From assembly GCA_023453335.1 (NCBI GenBank), contig JAEXTU010000131.1, positions 1 through 5,041 on the forward strand: a stretch of DNA of 5,041 bases, given 5' to 3'. Every line of letters starts with the position of its first letter. The stretch's first letter is position 1. The position numbers and the translations under genes were made by a program. This DNA is from Pseudomonadota bacterium. GTDB lineage: Bacteria > Desulfobacterota > Desulfovibrionia > Desulfovibrionales > Desulfovibrionaceae. Positions 1-4,761 of this stretch are shown here, piece after piece. Under the pieces are notes generated by a model. That model did not search any database and was not told the origin of the DNA. It was given only the letters and a program-made list of their open reading frames with translations.

Positions 1-1
1 G

Positions 2-601
2 GGCTGCGAACACCGCGCCCTGGACCCCGGCGACCTGCCCGCGCGCCTGGAGGACGCCCTGGCCGGCCTGGACTTCGCCGCCGGGCTCGCGCGCCTCCTG
101 GGCCGGCCGCCCAAGCGGCACGAGCAGTTCACCGTGTCCCTGTCCTGCTGCCCCAACGCCTGCTCCCGGCCCCAGATCGCCGACGTGGGCATCATCGCGG
201 CCCAGCGGCCCAAGGCCGACCCGTCCCTGTGCACCCGCTGCGGCGCGTGCCAGAACGCCTGCCGCGAGAACGCCGTGGTGCTCCTGCCCAGCGGCCAACT
301 GGATGCGATAGACGAGGGCTCCTGCCTGGCCTGCGGGGCCTGCATCGCGGTCTGCCCCAGCGAGGCGCTCTCCCCGGGCAAAAGCGGCTGGCGGGTGCAG
401 CTCGGCGGCCGCCTGGGCCGCCACCCCCGCCTGGCCGAAGAGTTGCCCGGCCTGTACACCCCCGACCAGGCCCTGGACTTCACCCTGCGCGCCGCCCGCT
501 ACCTGCTCGAACACGCCCGCCCCGGCCAGCGCCTGGGCGACCTGGTGGCCAAACACGGGGCCAAGGCCGTGGCCGGGCTCAAGCCTGCGGGCAAGCGCTG
601 A
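2..601 (+). CDS. Siroheme/4Fe-4S sulfite or nitrite reductase with inserted ferredoxin domain (C-terminal part, 5' end outside window)
   Basis: The reading frame is open from base 2 and ends at TGA 599-601. The GTG at 134 is internal, not the start. The retained part has the second siroheme/[4Fe-4S] ligand motif C-x3-C (C-C-P-N-A-C, Cys codons at 149 and 161), followed by S-R-P-Q-I-A-D-V-G as in CysI/Asr/Dsr-type enzymes. Next comes a bacterial-type 2x[4Fe-4S] ferredoxin domain (Cys codons at 230, 239, 248, 260 and 323, 332, 341, 353). The chain then returns to the reductase fold at V-Q-L-G-G-R-L-G-R-H-P, which matches the L-H-L-G-G-N-R-I-G-T-R-I-P region of CysI, and ends in a helical tail. 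A ferredoxin inserted at this point is known from AsrC and DsrA/DsrB. Six-electron reduction of sulfite or nitrite in the cytoplasm is therefore likely. The first siroheme motif (C-x5-C) lies upstream of the window, so substrate and exact subfamily cannot be settled. The stop lies 2 nt before the next start, suggesting translational coupling to the membrane ferredoxin gene. Confidence 0.86.
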   Translation, partial: GCEHRALDPGDLPARLEDALAGLDFAAGLARLLGRPPKRHEQFTVSLSCCPNACSRPQIADVGIIAAQRPKADPSLCTRCGACQNACRENAVVLLPSGQLDAIDEGSCLACGACIAVCPSEALSPGKSGWRVQLGGRLGRHPRLAEELPGLYTPDQALDFTLRAARYLLEHARPGQRLGDLVAKHGAKAVAGLKPAGKR

Positions 602-603
602 AC

Positions 604-1896
604 ATGGCCTACCTCCCCGCCGTGCTCTCCCTGCTGCTCCTGGCCGCCCATGCCCTGCGCTTCGGCGAGCTGGGGCTGGTGGCGGCCTGGCTGGCCGTGG
701 GGGGGCTGCTCGGGGTGCGCCAGCCCTGGGCGCGGCGCGCGGTGCAGGGGCTGCTCCTGCTGGGCATGGCCTTCTGGACCAACGTGGCCGCGGACCTGGT
801 GCGCCTGCGCCTGGCCATGCACGTGCCCTGGGTGCGCCTGGCCGCCATCCTGGCCGGGGTGGCCCTGGCCTGCGGCCTGGCCGCCTGGGCTCTGGAAGCG
901 AGGAAAGTCCGTCGACGCGCGGCCGGCGGTCCGGCCTGGCCCGGAGCCCTGGCCTTCTTCCTCTGCCTGGGCCTGGTGCTCATGGCCCGAGCCAAGTCCC
1001 CGGTGGCCGTGCTGCTCGTTGACCGCTTTTGGCCGGGCTGGGGCTGGCTGGAGGCCCTGGCCCTGGCCGCCTACGCCGGGTGGCTGTGCCAGGCCGTGCT
1101 GGACCCGGCCCGCTCCGCCCGCTGGCGGCTGCGGGTCTGGGGCCTGTTCTCCCTGGTGTTCTTCAGCCAGCTCGGGCTGGGCCTGGCCGGCGCGGACCAG
1201 CTGCTCATGACCGGCCGGCTCCACCTGCCGGTGCCCGCCCTCATCGTGGCCGGGCCGCTCTTCCGCGGGCACGGCCTGTTCATGCTCATCCTCTTCGCCT
1301 CCACCGTGGCCCTGGCGGGGCCGGCCTGGTGCTCCTGGCTGTGCTACGTGGGGGCCTGGGACGGACTCGCCGCCTCCGGCCGCAAGCCCGCCGGCCCGCT
1401 GCCCGCCTGGCGCTGGCCCCTGCGCCTGGCGCTCCTCGGCCTGGCAGTGGCCGCGGCCCTGGCCCTGCGCGCCCTGGGAGCGGACACCCTCACCGCGGTC
1501 TGGATCGCGGCCGGATTCGGGCTGCTCGGGGTGGGGATCATGGTCTTCGTGTCCCGCCGCCTGGGGGTCATGGCCCACTGCTCGGCCTGGTGCCCCATCG
1601 GCCCCCTGGGCAACCTGCTGGGCCGGCTGAACCCCTTCCGGGTGCGCATGACCGGCGACTGCACCAAGTGCGGGGCCTGCGCCCGCGCCTGCCGCTACGA
1701 CGCCCTCACCCCGGCCGACATCGAGCGCGGCCGGCCCGGCCTGTCCTGCACCCTGTGCGGGGACTGCGTGGGTGCGTGCCGGCACACGGCCATGGAGTAC
1801 CGCTTCCCCGGCCTCACCCCCGCCGCCTCCCGCGCCCTGTTCCTGGCCCTGGTGGCCGGCCTGCACGCCGCCTTCCTGGGCGTGGCCCGCATCTGA
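604..1896 (+). CDS. NapH/CcoG-like polyferredoxin integral membrane protein
   Basis: This 430-aa protein starts at ATG 604, 2 nt after the upstream stop. The same frame stays open back past 229, but that stretch overlaps the reductase and is a shadow. About ten hydrophobic segments are visible (roughly residues 20-38, 45-62, 78-97, 112-130, 148-166, 178-198, 222-240, 271-292, 297-316, 408-427). Two Cys pairs lie at membrane borders: C243-S-W-L-C247 and C326-S-A-W-C330-P-I-G, the C-x3-C(P) signature of the NapH/NosR/CcoG group. Two [4Fe-4S] motifs follow: C353/C356/C359/C363 and C382/C385/C388/C392. In this family such proteins move electrons between quinols and soluble or periplasmic redox partners. 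Here the partner is inferred to be the reductase encoded just upstream. The first motif has Tyr where family members usually have Pro (C-Y-V-G). Family assignment is firm; the exact role is inferred from context. There is no strong Shine-Dalgarno, in keeping with coupling. Confidence 0.88.
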   Translation: MAYLPAVLSLLLLAAHALRFGELGLVAAWLAVGGLLGVRQPWARRAVQGLLLLGMAFWTNVAADLVRLRLAMHVPWVRLAAILAGVALACGLAAWALEARKVRRRAAGGPAWPGALAFFLCLGLVLMARAKSPVAVLLVDRFWPGWGWLEALALAAYAGWLCQAVLDPARSARWRLRVWGLFSLVFFSQLGLGLAGADQLLMTGRLHLPVPALIVAGPLFRGHGLFMLILFASTVALAGPAWCSWLCYVGAWDGLAASGRKPAGPLPAWRWPLRLALLGLAVAAALALRALGADTLTAVWIAAGFGLLGVGIMVFVSRRLGVMAHCSAWCPIGPLGNLLGRLNPFRVRMTGDCTKCGACARACRYDALTPADIERGRPGLSCTLCGDCVGACRHTAMEYRFPGLTPAASRALFLALVAGLHAAFLGVARI

Positions 1897-1966
1897 CCCG
1901 CCGCCCGCCCTGAACCCGGCCCGGAGATTGGATTTCCCCCAACATACTGAAAAATATCCGGCCGTC

Positions 1967-1995
1967 TTGCGAGGATTTTCCCAATCGTTTATAAT
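1967..1995 (+). promoter_or_regulatory. Strong sigma70-type promoter for the paralog operon
   Basis: The -35 box TTGCGA (1967-1972, 4 of 6 consensus bases) is separated by exactly 17 bp from a perfect -10 box TATAAT (1990-1995). Upstream, an A-rich run around 1942-1957 (A-C-T-G-A-A-A-A-A-T-A) sits where an UP element would lie. The predicted transcription start is around A2002. The AT-rich block (about 1927-2005) stands out sharply from the GC-rich surroundings. It lies after the stop of the membrane ferredoxin gene and 141 nt before the first paralog, so the paralogs are likely transcribed independently of the redox operon. I saw no clear operator. Promoter strength is inferred from sequence only. 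Confidence 0.75.
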
Positions 1996-2008
1996 TATTG
2001 CATGTTAA

Positions 2009-2030
2009 GGGCCGCTCCCACGGGCGGCCC
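2009..2030 (+). other. 5'-leader hairpin 1
   Basis: A perfect 7-bp stem GGGCCGC (2009-2015) / GCGGCCC (2024-2030) encloses an 8-nt loop, with an extra T-G wobble possible at the top. Flanking T-G-C-A-T-G (1999-2004) and C-A-T-G-T-A (2034-2039) could extend the pairing across an internal loop. It begins only about 7 nt after the predicted transcription start, so it could act as a 5'-end stabilising structure or a regulatory fold. No T-run follows, so it is not an intrinsic terminator. Confidence 0.5.
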
Positions 2031-2050
2031 CACCATGTAGCCTGCGATAC

Positions 2051-2076
2051 GCCCGCCTTCCGGCTGCAAGGCGGGC
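2051..2076 (+). other. 5'-leader hairpin 2
   Basis: A perfect 9-bp stem GCCCGCCTT (2051-2059) / AAGGCGGGC (2068-2076) closes on an 8-nt loop CCGGCTGC. It lies in the untranslated leader between the promoter at 1967-1995 and the start codon at 2143. What follows is C-rich (CTCCCCCTCC) rather than T-rich, so it is not a standard Rho-independent terminator in the + direction. It may be a leader structure affecting the first paralog or a remnant terminator. The rest of the leader (2077-2142) shows nothing recognisable, and the start at 2143 has only a weak Shine-Dalgarno (CGGA at 2132-2135). Confidence 0.5.
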
Positions 2077-2142
2077 CTCCCCCTCCGGTCACCTCCCGCT
2101 CCGCGCAGCGCCCGACCAGCCCCTGTCAGCCCGGATTCCGCC

Positions 2143-3477
2143 ATGAGCAAGAGTCAGCCGTGGCTCGACATCTTCCCCCTCAAGGACTGGGACGAGTACA
2201 TCGTCCAGTTCAAGCACGGGGACCGGAAGTTCGCCCTGAACTCCCCGGAGGGCCTCAAGGGCCTGCTCAACGCCTTCAAGCTCGGCAAGCGCACCGGCCA
2301 TAACGACATTCTCAAGGCCCTGCGGGACTTGGTGGCGAACTACCACAACGTGCGCAAGGACAGCGTGAACACCCTCACCCTGCGCGCCGCCCTCCTGGAG
2401 CAGATCGCCCAGAAGGCCGAAAAGCACCTGCGGGAATCCGGCATGGACCCCGAGAAGAACCGGGACGCCTGGAGACAGGAGAAGGCCAAGGGAGCCTTCA
2501 CCAAGGAGACGGTCACCAAGTATTACAACAAGGCCCTGCAAGGCTACACCGAGAACCGGGAGTACCAGGACGTGACCCCGGTGTCCTATCTGCTGGCCAA
2601 GCTCGTCCGCCGCGCCCGGCGCAAGGCGGAGTACATCAAGAATCTCAAACTCCACTGCGACCAGAAGGGCAAGGGATTCAACACCCCGGTCGAACTCATC
2701 GAGTACATCTTCCGCAACCGCCAGCGGCAGGACGACCTGGTGGCCCTCACCCCCGGCGTGCTCCTGGAGCGCATGGACCCCTGGCACCGGGCCTTCGAGT
2801 TGGATATCGAGAAGGACACCCTGGGCAACCTGACTGTTGGCGGAAATTCCGTGCATTCCGCCTTGGGCCTCGCCTTCTATGAATGGTACACGGGGGGCGG
2901 GAAGAACGCGGAGATCATCACCAAGAACGCCAAGGAGGGCGGCGAGCTCACCCCCTTCTTCGTGTGGCTGGAGGGCTACTTCGTCTGCACCGGCGTCCAT
3001 ACCGCGCGTACCAAGTCAAAGGATTTCGATGCGAAGAAGGTTACCTCGGTGTCCTTCCGTGGGGACAACCCGGTCGTGGGCATCATCTACATCGGAATCG
3101 GCGGCATCGCCTACTCCAGCGCCGACAGCTTCGAACTCCCCCTGGACTCCACGTGCATCGGGGAATCCAAGGTGCCGGGGTGTCTCGCCTATGTCTGGAC
3201 CAAGTGCGAGGAGCTCTTCTGCGCGCCGCACATGCCCGGATCGTTCCACCACTCCAGCTTCACCTGCGGCAGCAAGGTCAAGTGCGCGGGCATGATCGGC
3301 TTCCAGAACGGCAAGGTCCGTTATGTCGACAACAACAGCGGCCACTACAAGCCCGGCACCCGTTACCTGAAGAACTTCGTCCGGTTCCTGAACGAGAGGC
3401 ATCTCTTCCTCGATGCCGCCTCGGTCAGGGACGAGGTGACCCACGCGAGCTCGACCGTGGGCCAATTCCTGGCGTAA
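2143..3477 (+). CDS. Uncharacterised protein, first of two tandem paralogs
   Basis: A 444-aa protein that I do not recognise as a named family. It begins M-S-K-S-Q-P-W-L-D-I, closely matching the start of the next gene (M-S-K-D-L-P-W-V-D-I), which supports ATG 2143. No signal peptide or membrane helix is evident. Residues 1-190 are charged and probably helical, with a basic block R-R-A-R-R-K-A just after residue 150. The centre has E-R-M-D-P-W-H-R-A-F-E (D212-P-W-H-R216). A likely globular C-terminal half starts at T270-P-F-F-V-W-L-E-G278 and contains V-C282-T-G, Y-V-W-T-K, C360, F368-H-H-S-S372, K-C381-A-G-M-I-G-F and S399-G-H-Y-K-P404. Compared with its paralog it has an insertion of about 40 residues (roughly 103-143) and an extra C-terminal tail of about 20 residues. 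The H-S-S ... A-G ... S-G-H-Y-x-P pattern recalls, from memory only, C-terminal regions of some large bacterial effector or toxin-like proteins. No function is assigned. It follows its own promoter and leader and is probably co-transcribed with the next gene. Confidence 0.82.
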   Translation: MSKSQPWLDIFPLKDWDEYIVQFKHGDRKFALNSPEGLKGLLNAFKLGKRTGHNDILKALRDLVANYHNVRKDSVNTLTLRAALLEQIAQKAEKHLRESGMDPEKNRDAWRQEKAKGAFTKETVTKYYNKALQGYTENREYQDVTPVSYLLAKLVRRARRKAEYIKNLKLHCDQKGKGFNTPVELIEYIFRNRQRQDDLVALTPGVLLERMDPWHRAFELDIEKDTLGNLTVGGNSVHSALGLAFYEWYTGGGKNAEIITKNAKEGGELTPFFVWLEGYFVCTGVHTARTKSKDFDAKKVTSVSFRGDNPVVGIIYIGIGGIAYSSADSFELPLDSTCIGESKVPGCLAYVWTKCEELFCAPHMPGSFHHSSFTCGSKVKCAGMIGFQNGKVRYVDNNSGHYKPGTRYLKNFVRFLNERHLFLDAASVRDEVTHASSTVGQFLA

Positions 3478-3482
3478 TCCCC

Positions 3483-3487
3483 AAGGA
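3483..3487 (+). promoter_or_regulatory. Shine-Dalgarno for second paralog
   Basis: AAGGA lies 6 nt before ATG 3494, within the 16-nt gap after the first paralog's TAA. It fixes the start and is clearly better than the site in front of the first paralog. The second gene may therefore be translated efficiently from the shared mRNA. Confidence 0.7.
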
Positions 3488-3493
3488 TCGCAC

Positions 3494-4675
3494 ATGAGCA
3501 AGGACCTGCCCTGGGTGGACATCTACACCGAGGACGACTGGAACCAGTTCGTGGTCCAGTTCAAGAAGCGTAAGATCGGGCTCAAGTCCGGCTCGGGCGT
3601 GAAGGCCCTGCTGGAGGGCGTGAAGCTGGGGTTCCACCAGCAGGAGCACAACGAGTTCCTCACCCTCCTGGGGCAGATGATCAAGAGCTACCACGGGGTG
3701 GAGAAGCGCAAGGTGGAGACCCTGGACCTGCGCGCCGGCATGCTGGATTCCATCGCCCTGGACGCCGAGAAATTCATGAAGAAGCAGGGCCTCAAGCGGG
3801 AGGACACGGCCAAGGCCTCCCTGGGCTACCTGCTGCTCAAGCTGTCCCGGCGGGCCCGGCGCAAGGCCGCCTACATCCGGGAACTCAAGAAGCAGTGCAA
3901 GGATGCCAAGAACAAGGCGTTCAAGGGGTTCAACGACCTCCTGGGCTACCTCTTCGAGAACCGCTGGGACGACGACCTGGCGTCCCTGCACGCGGGCGTG
4001 CGCATGGAGCGCCTGGACCCCTGGCACCGGGTCTTCGAGATGAACATCAAGCGGGACTACCACGGGGGCGTCCGGACCGAGAACCCCACCAGCTACATGG
4101 ACGGCGCCCTGGCCCTGTGGCTCGGCTCCTCGCAGCACGACGACACCCCCTTCTTCGTGTGGCTGGAGGGCAACTACGTCTGCACCGGGGTGGATGACGA
4201 CGGGACCCTGAACCGGGAGTACCGGGGCCTCCCGGAGGACCGCAAGCCCCGCCGCGGCGTGACCTACCTGAAGCGGGACGACGCCATGCTCCTCCTGGTG
4301 CAGATCAAGGGCGGGCTGGCCTATCCGGCCGTCCAGCGCTTCGATCCCAACCAGTCCGAGCCCGTGCTCATGGACGAATGCCCGGGCTCGGAAGAGTCCA
4401 AGGAGCCCGGGGCCTACGCCTACGTGTGGACCAAGGACGGCCTGCTCCTGTGCCACAACCACGTATCCGGCGGCTTCCACCACTCCAGCCTGGCCAGCGG
4501 CCACCGGGTACGCTGCGCGGGCATGATCGGGTTCTCCGCGGGCAAGGTGAACTTTCTGAGCAACGACTCCGGGCACTACCGGCCGTCCAATGCCATGCTG
4601 CAGCGCTTCTACGAGTACCTCAAGAGCGAAGGGGCGCTCGACCACCACTGCCGGTTCAAAGCCGTGGGCATGTGA
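3494..4675 (+). CDS. Uncharacterised protein, second of two tandem paralogs
   Basis: A 393-aa paralog of the preceding protein, aligning along its whole length. Shared landmarks are the N-terminus (P-W-V-D-I, D-W, V-V-Q-F-K), Y-L-L-L-K-L-S-R-R-A-R-R-K-A-A-Y-I, E-R-L-D175-P-W-H-R179-V-F-E, T218-P-F-F-V-W-L-E-G226, V-C230-T-G, Y-V-W-T-K, L-L-C320, F328-H-H-S-S332, R-C341-A-G-M-I-G-F and S359-G-H-Y-R-P364. The spacing from F-H-H to S-G-H-Y is 31 residues in both proteins. It lacks the roughly 40-residue insertion and the C-terminal tail of its neighbour. No signal peptide or membrane segment is visible, so it is likely cytosolic unless exported by a dedicated system. The conserved Cys and His residues could be catalytic or metal-binding; this is inference. 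Codons for residues 271-316 (4303-4442) recur in inverted orientation at 4902-5041. The family is not recognised and the function is unknown. Confidence 0.85.
   Translation: MSKDLPWVDIYTEDDWNQFVVQFKKRKIGLKSGSGVKALLEGVKLGFHQQEHNEFLTLLGQMIKSYHGVEKRKVETLDLRAGMLDSIALDAEKFMKKQGLKREDTAKASLGYLLLKLSRRARRKAAYIRELKKQCKDAKNKAFKGFNDLLGYLFENRWDDDLASLHAGVRMERLDPWHRVFEMNIKRDYHGGVRTENPTSYMDGALALWLGSSQHDDTPFFVWLEGNYVCTGVDDDGTLNREYRGLPEDRKPRRGVTYLKRDDAMLLLVQIKGGLAYPAVQRFDPNQSEPVLMDECPGSEESKEPGAYAYVWTKDGLLLCHNHVSGGFHHSSLASGHRVRCAGMIGFSAGKVNFLSNDSGHYRPSNAMLQRFYEYLKSEGALDHHCRFKAVGM
4303..4442 (+). repeat. Inverted repeat, source arm (inside second paralog)
   Basis: This 140-bp stretch of the second paralog is found as its reverse complement at 4902-5041. 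Position p pairs with 9344-p with no gaps. The first 85 bp (4303-4387) match perfectly. Mismatches are at 4388, 4421 and 4424. The repeat may continue beyond the window, since the copy runs to the last base. Confidence 0.93.
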
Positions 4676-4707
4676 GGCCCGGGCCGGCGGCCCCGCCTTG
4701 TCCTTTT
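4675..4707 (+). terminator. Possible intrinsic terminator after second paralog
   Basis: Starting at the stop codon, AGGC (4675-4678) can pair with GCCT (4695-4698) and GGGCC (4681-4685) with GGCCC (4689-4693), giving a 9-bp GC-rich stem with a small internal loop and a 3-nt loop. The tail TTGTCCTTTT (4699ff.) is only partly T-rich. This is a reasonable end for the paralog operon but not a textbook terminator. Confidence 0.4.
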
Positions 4708-4751
4708 CCCGGAAATAGGGGATAGGGTGGACTGAAACGCCTTGCCCTTCC

Positions 4752-4756
4752 GGGAG
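4752..4756 (+). promoter_or_regulatory. Shine-Dalgarno for the gene starting at 4762
   Basis: GGGAG is placed 5 nt before ATG 4762. It supports this start over an overlapping frame that begins at 4742 and lacks a sensible product. Confidence 0.6.
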
Positions 4757-4761
4757 TTTCC

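Noticed and set aside
134..601. GTG at 134 as the start of a small ferredoxin-type protein
   Set aside because: The frame is open to base 2 with reductase-like sequence upstream, and the C-x3-C siroheme motif directly after GTG belongs inside a larger reductase fold.
229..603. N-terminal extension of the membrane ferredoxin protein upstream of 604
   Set aside because: The extension is Arg/Pro/Gly-rich frame-shadow sequence fully overlapping the reductase; the hydrophobic start at ATG 604 fits the family.
2051..2076. Hairpin 2 as a Rho-independent terminator
   Set aside because: The stem is strong but is followed by CTCCCCCTCC, with no T-run in the + direction; on the minus strand the bases after the stem are not T-rich either.
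499..4648. Long minus-strand open frames (499-1866, 2089-3000, 3425-4648)
   Set aside because: These are antisense shadows of G/C-third-position genes, rich in Gly, Gln, Ala, Val and His, with no recognisable domains and no sensible start signals.
4698..4726. Promoter for the sensor-like gene (TTGTCC, 17 bp, GATAGG)
   Set aside because: Only half of each hexamer matches consensus, and the -35 overlaps the possible terminator tail; not distinguishable from chance.
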